From the NCBI GenBank assembly GCA_003990955.1, contig BIFV01000015.1, positions 30,308-94,307 on the forward strand: DNA of 64,000 bases, given 5' to 3'. Under the pieces are notes generated by a model that had not been told where the DNA came from, made no database searches, and was given only the letters and a program-made list of their open reading frames with translations. A program made the translations under genes and the position numbers. Origin of the DNA: Sporomusaceae bacterium FL31 (GTDB lineage: Bacteria; Bacillota; Negativicutes; DSM-1736; Dendrosporobacteraceae). Below are positions 8,447 through 17,746 of the stretch, one piece after another. How positions within the stretch are numbered: the stretch's first letter is position 1; each line of letters opens with the position of its first letter.

Positions 8447-8603
8447 AGCTCAGGGAGTTTAGCCCCAAAATCTACTGTAACTCATTAAAATAAATAAATT
8501 ATCAAAAATGCTCTAAATTGGAGAAAATCAGCTTAAATGAGCGCTTTTTTTAAATAAATCGAAAAAAAATATTCGTATAAGCCTAAAAAATCGTTTATTG
8601 CAC
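8447..8603. other. intergenic AT-rich stretch before groES promoter
   Basis: About 157 nt without a credible ORF. A weak GCTC/GAGC pairing before a T7 run near 8539-8550 is visible; nothing else is supported. Confidence 0.5.
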
Positions 8604-8632
8604 TTGATTTTTGGCAATTAATTATATATGAT
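8604..8632 (+). promoter_or_regulatory. SigA promoter of groES-groEL
   Basis: TTGATT (8604-8609), 17-nt spacer, TATGAT (8627-8632). The CIRCE operator begins 12 nt downstream, covering the expected transcription start. Confidence 0.8.
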
Positions 8633-8643
8633 AATTTATGGAA

Positions 8644-8670
8644 TTAGCACTCGCTATTGATGAGTGCTAA
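8644..8670 (+). promoter_or_regulatory. CIRCE operator (HrcA binding site)
   Basis: Perfect inverted repeat TTAGCACTC - 9 nt - GAGTGCTAA. HrcA binds this element and represses class I heat-shock genes; it is placed just downstream of the groES -10. hrcA itself is not in the window. Confidence 0.97.
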
Positions 8671-8701
8671 CAAATCAACTAATAATATTAAGACATCATA
8701 A

Positions 8702-9001
<300 letters not shown>

Positions 9002-9018
9002 TTAAATTCTTAAGTTGA

Positions 9019-10677
<1,659 letters not shown>

Positions 10678-10697
10678 TCATTCCCCCAGGTTATCTG

Positions 10698-10730
10698 CAG
10701 TAGCGTTACCTAGGCCAGGTGACGCTGCTG
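10698..10730 (+). other. strong hairpin 3' of groEL
   Basis: Fourteen-base-pair stem (10698-10711 with 10717-10730, two G-U pairs) closing a 5-nt loop, without a T tail. A short palindrome TTAGCCGGCTAA follows at 10734-10745, just before the true terminator. It may protect the mRNA 3' end; this is inference. Confidence 0.6.
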
Positions 10731-10746
10731 TGCTTAGCCGGCTAAA

Positions 10747-10787
10747 TGCACCTCAAGGAAATTTTCCTGAGGTGCATTTTATTTTTT
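10747..10787 (+). terminator. terminator of groES-groEL
   Basis: TGCACCTCAAGGAA pairs with TTCCTGAGGTGCA (one bulged A), then TTTTATTTTTTT. Confidence 0.93.
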
Positions 10788-10857
10788 TGCAGCTTTTTAG
10801 AAATTTAGTTAACCATTAAAAAAGTAAACAAATTGATTATGATGATTCTAAGTATGC

Positions 10858-10945
10858 TAAAATTTAGCTATAAGTTCTCTTTTTACTAGTTGTGGGAATA
10901 ATCATATTTGATTGCGCTGTCCCTTTTTGGGGCGGTTTTTTTTTT
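10858..10945 (+). ncRNA. possible short transcript between groEL and the kinase locus
   Basis: Extended -10 TGC-TAAAAT (10855-10863), with a poorly spaced TTGATT 19 nt upstream, would start RNA near 10870. About 75 nt later a stem CTGTCCC/GGGGCGG (10917-10935) is followed by ten T, a strong terminator with no other gene to serve. No ORF is visible. Promoter weak, terminator strong. Confidence 0.35.
10917..10945 (+). terminator. orphan terminator with T10 tail
   Basis: Seven-base-pair GC-rich stem with two G-U pairs, T5 loop and T10 tail. It lies 130 nt after the groEL terminator, so it probably belongs to a separate short transcript. Confidence 0.75.
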
Positions 10946-11012
10946 ATTAATCGTTGATATTTTTAAGTGTTGCAATTAATTAGTGAATTTTTTAAAAATT
11001 ATTAATTTTCTA

Positions 11013-11041
11013 GCAGGAATTTATTATTGATTAACGAATAT
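11013..11041 (+). promoter_or_regulatory. SigH-type promoter of a candidate small RNA
   Basis: GCAGGAATT (11013-11021), 11-nt spacer, AACGAATAT (11033-11041): a full match to the Bacillus SigH pattern RnAGGAwWW / RnnGAATww at 11-12 nt. It lies about 100 nt upstream of a strong terminator, with no gene between. Confidence 0.6.
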
Positions 11042-11047
11042 AGTAAA

Positions 11048-11168
11048 ATGAGGGACGCAGGATGTTCCGGCAGGACAAAATGTGTCCATGGTTTTCATTG
11101 CAAACAAACACTCCTTTTATTTGATTTTTTACCCTTCTTGGTTCCTCTGAAAAGAGGAATTTTTTTTT
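11048..11168 (+). ncRNA. candidate approx. 120-nt small RNA under SigH-type control
   Basis: Bounded by the SigH-like promoter and a strong terminator. Two small hairpins can form at the 5' end: GGGAC/GTTCC with a GCAGGAT loop, then GGACA/TGTCC with an AAATG loop; a pyrimidine-rich linker precedes the terminator. The only start codon (ATG 11048) would be leaderless and read through the terminator, so a peptide is unlikely. I recognise no known RNA family. The 5' end is inferred from the promoter. Confidence 0.5.
11142..11168 (+). terminator. terminator of the candidate small RNA
   Basis: TTCCTCT - GAAA - AGAGGAA (11142-11159) followed by nine T; a textbook GNRA-loop intrinsic terminator. Confidence 0.9.
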
Positions 11169-11265
11169 CCTCTTTTTTGATCCATAAAGATCTTGTTCTA
11201 AGCTAGTGCTTGTCATAGCATTTGTCTGGAGTTTGTAATTAATGGTAAGAAAGAATCAGGCGGGT

Positions 11266-11295
11266 GCAGGATTTTATTTCATAGTAAAAGAATAA
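11266..11295 (+). promoter_or_regulatory. SigH-type promoter of the sporulation-type kinase
   Basis: GCAGGATTT (11266-11274), 12-nt spacer, AAAGAATAA (11287-11295); full match to the SigH pattern. It is the second such site within 260 nt and sits 100 nt before the kinase start. kinA of B. subtilis is SigH-dependent, so the context fits. Confidence 0.6.
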
Positions 11296-11329
11296 CACTA
11301 TGGACTAGCAGGTGCATAAAGTTACTCAG

Positions 11330-11354
11330 AACACGGTAGGCTCACAACCGTGTT
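11330..11354 (+). other. leader hairpin before the kinase
   Basis: Perfect 8-bp stem AACACGGT/ACCGTGTT with a 9-nt loop, then ATTTAATTG. It lies in the 5' UTR predicted from the SigH-like promoter. The T tail is too poor to call it a terminator. Confidence 0.5.
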
Positions 11355-11394
11355 ATTTAATTGTTTGGATTCCGGAAGATAGGAGTGTCATGCT

Positions 11395-12945
11395 ATGCTA
11401 CAATTAATTGAAGATTATATAGAAAAACTAAAGAATGTAGATCATCAACTTGAAAGCTTGATGTCTGATCGGAAAATCATCGAAACAGAATTATCAGCTT
11501 TAACTAAAGCAATCAAAAAACAGTCCAGAGTATTTGGGGCAATCGTTTCAATGAGTCATGATTGTTCTTTTATTTTCGATAAAAATGGAAAATTTACTTA
11601 TTCGAGTATTGCTGGTTCACAAATGTTTGGCTTAAAGCAGACGGATATTATTGGTAAAAGCTGGCGGGAATTGGGCTTGCCGCGCGAAATAATGATTCCT
11701 TTTGAAGCTCATTTAAAGACAGTATTTATCTTAGGAACTTCGGTAGCTAATGTAGCCAAAGTTGCCTTTCCCTATGGCATTCGTTACATGGAATATTATC
11801 TAAATCCAATTTTGGGGGAAAACTTAACTGTCGATGCTGTCTTTTGTGTCGTTCGTGATGTGACTCAACATAAGGAATCAGAAACCGTTCAACAGCAATT
11901 GACCTTGCAGTATCTTCACGAAGCACAGCGGCTGCAGCAATTAATCGATACAGCGCCGATGGCTATTCTTACAGTAGATAGTGAAGGGTTTATTACGGCG
12001 ATTAATCAAGCAGCCATTGATTTTTTGCCGCGAATTAGTGATCAGTTTAAAGGACGTCAACTTTACCGGATGTCGCTAAAGTCGCAAGAGGATAAATGCG
12101 GTGGTGCTTTAATTGCCCGCGCTCTGAATGGAGAAGAAATTAAACCTTGCTTATTTAAACATGAGGATCAGCATTACCTCATCAGTGCCTATCCGACAAG
12201 AGAAAAGAATACAGGCGTTATTTTAGGGGCAGTGGCTTTCTACCAGGATATTACTGAGGTGGAAAGACTTCGCAAGCAATTGGCAAGACTGGATCGTCTT
12301 AATCTTATTGGTGAGATGGCAGCTGGTGTGGCTCATGAAATAAGAAATCCGATGACGGTAGTCATGGGGTATTTGCAAATGCTTTCAGCCCGTGCTGAGG
12401 CCGATTGGAAAGATAAATATGATATTATCATGGAAGAATTAAATCGGATTAATTCAATCGTGACAGATTTTTTATCCTTAGCGAAAAATAAGATGGTCGA
12501 AAAAGCTTCGAATAATTTAAATGAAATTATTCGAAGCATTTATCCCCTGATCATGGCTGACGCTACTAAGAATGATATTGAAGTGCAGTTGAATTTAGCC
12601 GAAGAGATGCCTGATCTGTTATTAAATGAAAAAGAAATTAAACAACTGGTTTTAAATTTATCGCGTAATGCATTTGATGCTATGGAATCAAAGTGCCGCT
12701 TAGTTAGCATTACAACCCAGGTTTATCCGGATAAGGTTCAACTGATAACAACAGATAACGGCTGTGGAATCGAACGACAATATTTAGAAAAAATCTTTGA
12801 TCCGTTTTTTACCACCAAAGATAGTGGGACAGGACTTGGTCTGTCGGTTTGCCTTAGTATCGTAGAACGTCATCAGGGAACGGTGGAAATACACTCTGAA
12901 GTTGGTCAGGGTACGTCTGTCGTGATCTCTTTTTTACGGCAATAA
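11395..12945 (+). CDS. PAS-PAS sensor histidine kinase, sporulation (Kin) type
   Basis: 516-residue soluble kinase. A coiled-coil-like N-terminus (1-45) is followed by two PAS domains (about 50-160 and 175-290: MAILTVDSEGFITAINQAA), HisKA with GEMAAGVAHEIRNPMTVVMGY (phosphoacceptor H314), N box NLSRNAFDAM (421-430), G1 DNGCG (454-458), F box FDPFFTT and G2 GTGLGLS (479-485). The H-box and PAS layout resemble the orphan kinases feeding phosphate to Spo0F/Spo0A. No response regulator is adjacent, as expected for such orphans. AGGAG lies 9 nt before ATG 11395. The role in sporulation is inferred from the architecture and promoter; the ligand is unknown. Confidence 0.85.
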   Translation: MLQLIEDYIEKLKNVDHQLESLMSDRKIIETELSALTKAIKKQSRVFGAIVSMSHDCSFIFDKNGKFTYSSIAGSQMFGLKQTDIIGKSWRELGLPREIMIPFEAHLKTVFILGTSVANVAKVAFPYGIRYMEYYLNPILGENLTVDAVFCVVRDVTQHKESETVQQQLTLQYLHEAQRLQQLIDTAPMAILTVDSEGFITAINQAAIDFLPRISDQFKGRQLYRMSLKSQEDKCGGALIARALNGEEIKPCLFKHEDQHYLISAYPTREKNTGVILGAVAFYQDITEVERLRKQLARLDRLNLIGEMAAGVAHEIRNPMTVVMGYLQMLSARAEADWKDKYDIIMEELNRINSIVTDFLSLAKNKMVEKASNNLNEIIRSIYPLIMADATKNDIEVQLNLAEEMPDLLLNEKEIKQLVLNLSRNAFDAMESKCRLVSITTQVYPDKVQLITTDNGCGIERQYLEKIFDPFFTTKDSGTGLGLSVCLSIVERHQGTVEIHSEVGQGTSVVISFLRQ

Positions 12946-12999
12946 ACGGCTGATTTTCAGAACTGTTAAATTAATCTAGGATAAACTTGCAGATAACTT

Positions 13000-13028
13000 T
13001 TGACTTTTTGCAGGGTTTGAGCTATATT
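13000..13028 (+). promoter_or_regulatory. SigA promoter for the following membrane-protein gene
   Basis: TTGACT (13000-13005), 17-nt spacer, TATATT (13023-13028), about 120 nt before the start codon at 13149. Confidence 0.6.
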
Positions 13029-13078
13029 AAGCGAACTAATGGTTATAATTATCTATAAATTCCTGTATGTTTACTGTG

Positions 13079-13104
13079 CGAGTCGAGCGAGGTCGGCTCG
13101 TTTT
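13079..13104 (+). other. hairpin in the leader of the membrane-protein gene
   Basis: CGAGTCGA (13079-13086) pairs with TCGGCTCG (13093-13100), then TTTT. It may be a weak terminator for the kinase gene or a leader attenuator; the T run is short. Confidence 0.5.
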
Positions 13105-13148
13105 GGTGTGGATTCAATAACAGTCACTTGAAATAGGAGGAATTGAAT

Positions 13149-13814
13149 ATGTTTGGTACAAAAAAAAGTGAGAAACCAAAAAAGATAGATCCTAAGATGA
13201 AAGGCCGCCTGCCGGCATGTAAACTTAGTGATGAACTGCTTAATAAATTATGGGGCATATTTAGCCATAATGGGGAGTTTTTATGGCACGCAGAAGTAGG
13301 TACCAGTAATGACATACTGGGTAAAGAAGAGGAACGGCCCAAACAGACAATTTCTGACTGGAATGAGTTAATTCATATCTTGCAAACCTTGCCGCGTATT
13401 GATAGCTTGACTATTACCGCTGAGTTTGCTGATAAAGGTGTAGTTGCGATGGCATTCAGAAACTTTGCTCCACCTAGCGGACGATTGGTAGTAGACAGTG
13501 AAAAGCTTGAATGGGCAGAAGATATGTATTTTGATATCATGGAATTATTTGAAACACAAAAAGACAGTTTGACTACTTTTATGCACTCCTGGTTAGGTTT
13601 TGGCCTCATTCAAACAGGAATTCCATTATCCTTGTCCTGTGCATTTGTGGTTTTTGTTACAGCATTTATTGTTCCTATTCAAATTCGGCAGACTAGTTGG
13701 TTATGGTGGATTACGGCAATCACGACAATTGTTACTTTGCGACTTGCCTATACGGTGTCAGATAAGCTCATTCTTTATGCGATGAAGAAATATCCTTATA
13801 TCCGTATTTCATAA
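13149..13814 (+). CDS. Membrane protein of unknown function, two C-terminal TM helices
   Basis: I do not recognise a family. The 221-residue protein has a lysine-rich N-terminus (KKSEKPKKIDPKMKGR), a soluble region of about 145 residues with an aspartate/glutamate-rich end, then two membrane segments at about 154-176 and 183-203 and a short basic tail. The soluble part (DELLNKLWGIFSHNGEFLWHAEV, and SLTITAEFADKGVVAMAF) looks like a folded cytoplasmic domain. Start ATG 13149 has TAGGAGG 8 nt upstream; an in-frame TTG at 13143 is too close to the SD. It lies between a sporulation-type kinase and pdaB, so a sporulation link is possible but unproven. Confidence 0.75.
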   Translation: MFGTKKSEKPKKIDPKMKGRLPACKLSDELLNKLWGIFSHNGEFLWHAEVGTSNDILGKEEERPKQTISDWNELIHILQTLPRIDSLTITAEFADKGVVAMAFRNFAPPSGRLVVDSEKLEWAEDMYFDIMELFETQKDSLTTFMHSWLGFGLIQTGIPLSLSCAFVVFVTAFIVPIQIRQTSWLWWITAITTIVTLRLAYTVSDKLILYAMKKYPYIRIS

Positions 13815-13870
13815 TTTCACTCCTTCCTGCATAGATACTACTATTGTAGCTTGCAGGGAGGGGGAAATGT

Positions 13871-14611
13871 ATGATTATAAATTTGCGCAAAATTTTGCAG
13901 CATCGCCATTTGTTTTATAGTATTATTGGCCTGTTAGCCATTAGTGCAACCTATGTTCAAGTGGCTGATGTGATTTCAGGAGGACCCATTGCCATAGCGG
14001 GTGTTCGAACAGATCAAAAAGTAGTTGCGTTGACCTTTGATCATTCTTGGGGCAATAAATTCACACCATCCATTTTGGATACACTGCAGCAAAATAATTT
14101 GAAGGTAACTTTTTTTATCATGGGTCCATGGGCACAAAAATACCCTGAAGTAGCGCAGCGGATGGTGAAAGATGGTCATGAGATTGCCAGTCATGGGTAT
14201 CGACACGAGAACTATGGTGATATGACGACCGAATGGGTAAAGAGTGATATTGAAAAAGCGCATGCACAGATCAAAGAAGTCACTGGTGTAGAACCCACCT
14301 TATTGCGTCCGCCTAATGGTCATTATAGCCAGCAATCGCTCAAAGCAACAGATGAACTTGGCTATAAAACAATCATCTGGAATATTGATTCGCTTGACTG
14401 GAAAAATCCAGGACGGGATGTTATTATTGAACGGGTAACAAAAAGGCTTAAGCCAGGCGGCATTATTTTACTGCACGCATCGGACACACCTGTTCAGACA
14501 GCAGAAGCTTTGCCTATTTTAATTGAAAAGATTAAAGCTGAAGGCTATCAGATTGTTACTGTTGGAGAATTGCTCACTAAGTATTCCGATAAGGGCATAC
14601 AACGTCATTAA
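13871..14611 (+). CDS. pdaB: Sporulation polysaccharide deacetylase, PdaB family
   Basis: Carbohydrate esterase family 4 protein. PdaB of Bacillus is needed for stable spores, presumably acting on cortex or related glycan. An N-terminal membrane/signal segment (about 15-35) is followed by the NodB domain: VALTFDHSWGN (motif 1), EIASHGYRHENY (motif 2, HGYRH), LLRPPNGHYS (motif 3), DSLDWKNPG and GGIILLHASDTPVQTAEALP. The TFDxSWG form of motif 1, in place of TFDDGP, is characteristic of the PdaB subfamily and loses one Asp of the classical metal site. 246 aa, normal length; SD GGGAGGGGG is 7 nt before the ATG. Confidence 0.88.
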   Translation: MIINLRKILQHRHLFYSIIGLLAISATYVQVADVISGGPIAIAGVRTDQKVVALTFDHSWGNKFTPSILDTLQQNNLKVTFFIMGPWAQKYPEVAQRMVKDGHEIASHGYRHENYGDMTTEWVKSDIEKAHAQIKEVTGVEPTLLRPPNGHYSQQSLKATDELGYKTIIWNIDSLDWKNPGRDVIIERVTKRLKPGGIILLHASDTPVQTAEALPILIEKIKAEGYQIVTVGELLTKYSDKGIQRH

Positions 14612-14620
14612 TAGGACTGA

Positions 14621-14661
14621 AGAGATTGCTTCATACGATATGAGGTAATCTCTATTTGTTT
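14621..14661 (+). terminator. hairpin/terminator after pdaB
   Basis: Fourteen-base-pair stem AGAGATTGCTTCAT with ATGAGGTAATCTCT (two G-U pairs), 5-nt loop, then ATTTGTTT. The T tail is imperfect. Confidence 0.65.
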
Positions 14662-14759
14662 GCAGGAAAAAAAAAACCTCATACCGAATAAATTATAGTT
14701 TTATATTGTGACAAAATACTAATAGATTTCAAGTTGTTAAATTTGAAGGTGGCGAAACA

Positions 14760-15851
14760 ATGACAATGATTGAGACAGCTTTAACAAAGGCAAAAGCTGG
14801 TAAACGAATAAATTTTGCGGAGGCTTTGGCTTTATATCATAGTAATGATTTGCTGGAATTAGCTGCAGCAGCCAGAGCTATTAAAGAACGAAAAACAGGG
14901 TCCCATATCTATTATAATGTGAACAGGCATATCAATTTAACGAATATCTGTGTTTCAGGTTGTCCGTTATGTGCTTTTGGCTGTAAAGCTGAGCAGAAAC
15001 AAGCTTTTACGCTGGAGATTGAAGACGTGCAGCGAATTGTTCACGATACCATCAAGCAGACACCTGACTTGACGGAGATACATATGGTGAGTGCGCTGCA
15101 TCCGGATAAGCCGTTTTCCTATTATGTTGATATTGTTAGAGCGGTGAAGCAGATTCTCCCAAACATTCATCTTAAGGCCTTTACTCCAGTTGAAATTGCG
15201 CATTTTGCTAAGATCGCTGGTTTGAGTGTTCAACAAGTACTAGAATGCTTGAAAGAGGCAGGCTTGGATTCATTGCCTGGCGGTGGTGCGGAAATCCTAG
15301 ATGATGAAGTGCGCAAAGTCATCTGCCCGAATAAAGCAACAACACAGCAGTGGATTGAAGTCATTACAACGGCACACAACCTGGGAATACCTACAAATGC
15401 CACCATGCTATATGGCCATGTTGAAACGATAGAACAGCGTATCCAGCATTTAATTACCTTGCGTGATATCCAGGATCAAACGGGTGGCTTTCAAGCCTTC
15501 GTAGCGTTCCCGTTTCATCCTGATCATACTGGTTTTGAACATTTAACAAGGGTCACTACCTGGGAAGACCTTAAAATGATCGCTATTTCTAGAATTATCC
15601 TCGATAATATTGATCATGTTAAGGCTTTTTGGATGATGCTAACCTTGCCTATTGCCCAATTATCGCTGGCCTTCGGGGTGGATGATTTAGATGGAACGGT
15701 TGTTGAAGAAAAAATAATTCATGCTGCCGGGGCCAAAACGAATAAAGGAATTACCAAGGCGGAAATCATCAGCCTGGTGGAAGAGACCGGCAATATTCCA
15801 GTGGAGCGGGATACTTTTTACCGCCCGCTGTCAAGAATAGGCGGAATATAA
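14760..15851 (+). CDS. mqnE: Aminofutalosine synthase MqnE
   Basis: Radical-SAM enzyme that joins SAM's 5'-deoxyadenosyl group to 3-(1-carboxyvinyloxy)benzoate, giving 6-amino-6-deoxyfutalosine (futalosine route to menaquinone). Seen: CVSGCPLC (CX3CX2C) for the [4Fe-4S] cluster near residue 63, EIHMVSALHPDKPFSYY, LKAFTPVEI, and AGLDSLPGGGAEILDDEVR, shared with MqnC. 363 aa. AAGGTGG stands 7 nt before ATG 14760. mqnA begins 1 nt after its stop and mqnC follows with overlap: one operon. MqnE versus MqnC was decided by sequence (SGCPLCAF and HPDKP) and by the clearer MqnC downstream. Confidence 0.93.
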   Translation: MTMIETALTKAKAGKRINFAEALALYHSNDLLELAAAARAIKERKTGSHIYYNVNRHINLTNICVSGCPLCAFGCKAEQKQAFTLEIEDVQRIVHDTIKQTPDLTEIHMVSALHPDKPFSYYVDIVRAVKQILPNIHLKAFTPVEIAHFAKIAGLSVQQVLECLKEAGLDSLPGGGAEILDDEVRKVICPNKATTQQWIEVITTAHNLGIPTNATMLYGHVETIEQRIQHLITLRDIQDQTGGFQAFVAFPFHPDHTGFEHLTRVTTWEDLKMIAISRIILDNIDHVKAFWMMLTLPIAQLSLAFGVDDLDGTVVEEKIIHAAGAKTNKGITKAEIISLVEETGNIPVERDTFYRPLSRIGGI

Positions 15852-15852
15852 C

Positions 15853-16692
15853 ATGGAAAAGCCACGTTTAGGACATATTAAATTTATCAACTGCCTGCCA
15901 TTGGCGTATAGCTTACAATATGGCGGCTTTGCTGCCGACATGGAAGTTTATTCAGATGTACCTTCAACCCTAAATAGTCAAATTGTGAATGGCAAGCTGG
16001 ACGTTAGTCCGGTTTCATCCATTGTGTATGCTCGTCATCATGAGAACCTTTTTGTTATTCCAAACGTTTCAATCAGTGCCAATGGTGCGTTACAAAGTAT
16101 TCTACTGGTTTCCAAACGCCCCATTGAGGCGTTGAATAAAGCTAAGGTAGCGCTTACCGCAAAATCGGAAACATCGCATTGCTTGCTGAAAATTGTGCTA
16201 CATGATGCTTACCAGGCGCAACCGGAATATTTTATTACCGACTTAACCACTGAGACTGAGGTATTGAATCATGCCGATGCCGTATTATTCATTGGTGACG
16301 ATGCCTTATATCATTACCATCATCGACATGAGGGGTTATACTATTATGATGTTGGGGCAGAGTGGAAGAAGCTGACCGGATTGCCAATGGTCTATGCCGT
16401 CTGGGTGACAAGGCGTGAGTTTGCTCGCCAGAGTCCTATGTTGCTGCAGACTGCTTATGAGCGGGTAATTGGAGGCTTTCGCTATGGATTGGATCATCTT
16501 AACCAAGCCATTGCCGCATATGTGGACAAGCTGCCTTTTAGTGCCCAACAAGTTCATCACTATTTGACGCTGCTTAATTGGTCTTTTACAAGTGATCATG
16601 AACGGGCCTTGCTTACTTTCTATGAACGGGCCTATCATATTGGCCTTATTGAGAAAGTACCGGCTATTGAGTTTGCGGAGGTGAAAAAATGA
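15853..16692 (+). CDS. mqnA: Chorismate dehydratase MqnA
   Basis: First step of the futalosine pathway: dehydrates chorismate to 3-(1-carboxyvinyloxy)benzoate. Periplasmic-binding-protein-like fold. Seen: LGHIKFINCLPLAYSL, DVPSTLNSQIVNGKLDVSPVSSIVYA, ISANGALQSILLVSKRP and ALFIGDDAL-type blocks. 279 aa, usual length. Its end overlaps the mqnC ATG (ATGA), so the two are translationally coupled; GGAGGTG at its 3' end is the mqnC SD. Confidence 0.95.
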   Translation: MEKPRLGHIKFINCLPLAYSLQYGGFAADMEVYSDVPSTLNSQIVNGKLDVSPVSSIVYARHHENLFVIPNVSISANGALQSILLVSKRPIEALNKAKVALTAKSETSHCLLKIVLHDAYQAQPEYFITDLTTETEVLNHADAVLFIGDDALYHYHHRHEGLYYYDVGAEWKKLTGLPMVYAVWVTRREFARQSPMLLQTAYERVIGGFRYGLDHLNQAIAAYVDKLPFSAQQVHHYLTLLNWSFTSDHERALLTFYERAYHIGLIEKVPAIEFAEVKK

Positions 16693-17717
16693 GTTGCTTG
16701 TCGCCAGACCAAACTTTAAAAATGTTTGAGCATAGCGATATACTAGAGCTGGGACAAACGGCTGATGCTCTGCGGAACAAGCTGCACCCTGGTAATCTAG
16801 TTACTTTTGTTATTGATCGCAATATTAACTATACCAATATTTGTTCAAGTGAGTGCCGATTCTGTGCTTTTTATCGCCGGCAGACCCATCAAGATGCTTA
16901 TGTATTAGAAAATGAAATTATTTTAGAAAAAATTAGAGAAACTATTGATGCTGGCGGCACCCAAGTTATGCTGCAGGGTGGACTGCATCCTGAACTTGGC
17001 TTGGATTATTACTTAAATTTGTTAAGTCTCATCAAGAAAAATTATCAAATTACTATTCATTCATTTTCACCAGCAGAAGTATTGCATATTTCCCGCCACG
17101 CAGGATTAAGTGTAACAGAAACTCTCATTCGACTCAAAGCTGCTGGCTTGGACTCACTGCCCGGCGGCGGTGCTGAAATTTTAGTGGATGAAGTAAGGCA
17201 GCGGGTAAGTCCGAAAAAAATTAGTGCCGGTGATTGGTTAGCGGTTATGGAAGCAGCGCATACTGTGGGGCTGGAAAGCACAGCTACTATGGTTATTGGT
17301 ATGGGTGAGACCTATGCTCACCGGATTGAGCATATGGAGAAAATCAGAGCCTTGCAAGAAAAGACCGGTGGTTTTCGAGCTTTTATCACTTGGACTTTTC
17401 AGCCAGGGAATACTGAATTAGGCGGCGAAAAGACATCAGCCTGGGATTATTTAAAGACACTGGCTTTAACCAGGCTTTATTTAGATAATATTAAGCATAT
17501 TCAAGGCTCTTGGGTTACGCAGGGACAAAATATTGGTCAATTGACGCTGGCTTTTGGTGCTAATGATTTAGGCAGCATTATGCTGGAGGAAAATGTAGTT
17601 CGTGCGGCAGGTACTGCCTATCAGATGTCTATTGACAAAATGGTCAGCATGATTAGAGCGGCGGGCAAAATTCCAGCCCAACGGGATACTGAGTATTCTA
17701 TCATCAAAAGATTTTAG
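16689..17717 (+). CDS. mqnC: Cyclic dehypoxanthinyl futalosine synthase MqnC
   Basis: Radical-SAM cyclase converting dehypoxanthinyl futalosine to its cyclic form. Seen: CSSECRFC (CX3CX2C) at about residue 54, FVIDRNINYTNIC, GGTQVMLQGGLHPELGL, TIHSFSPAEV, AGLDSLPGGGAEILVDEVR, and C-terminal GANDLGSIMLEENVVRAAG. 342 aa. It belongs to the mqnE-mqnA-mqnC operon; the naphthoate-forming MqnD step and the later prenylation genes are not in the window. Confidence 0.95.
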   Translation: MSCLSPDQTLKMFEHSDILELGQTADALRNKLHPGNLVTFVIDRNINYTNICSSECRFCAFYRRQTHQDAYVLENEIILEKIRETIDAGGTQVMLQGGLHPELGLDYYLNLLSLIKKNYQITIHSFSPAEVLHISRHAGLSVTETLIRLKAAGLDSLPGGGAEILVDEVRQRVSPKKISAGDWLAVMEAAHTVGLESTATMVIGMGETYAHRIEHMEKIRALQEKTGGFRAFITWTFQPGNTELGGEKTSAWDYLKTLALTRLYLDNIKHIQGSWVTQGQNIGQLTLAFGANDLGSIMLEENVVRAAGTAYQMSIDKMVSMIRAAGKIPAQRDTEYSIIKRF

Positions 17718-17746
17718 GTGCGTGAGCCTATTAAAGAGGGGATAAC

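Noticed and set aside
11031..11216. 61-codon minus-strand frame over the candidate small RNA
   Set aside because: Its translation is poly-Lys/Arg through the A-run of a plus-strand terminator; no SD or promoter.
14700..14760. Rex-like TTGTGACAAAA site before mqnE
   Set aside because: Only one half-site resembles TTGTGA; no inverted second half.
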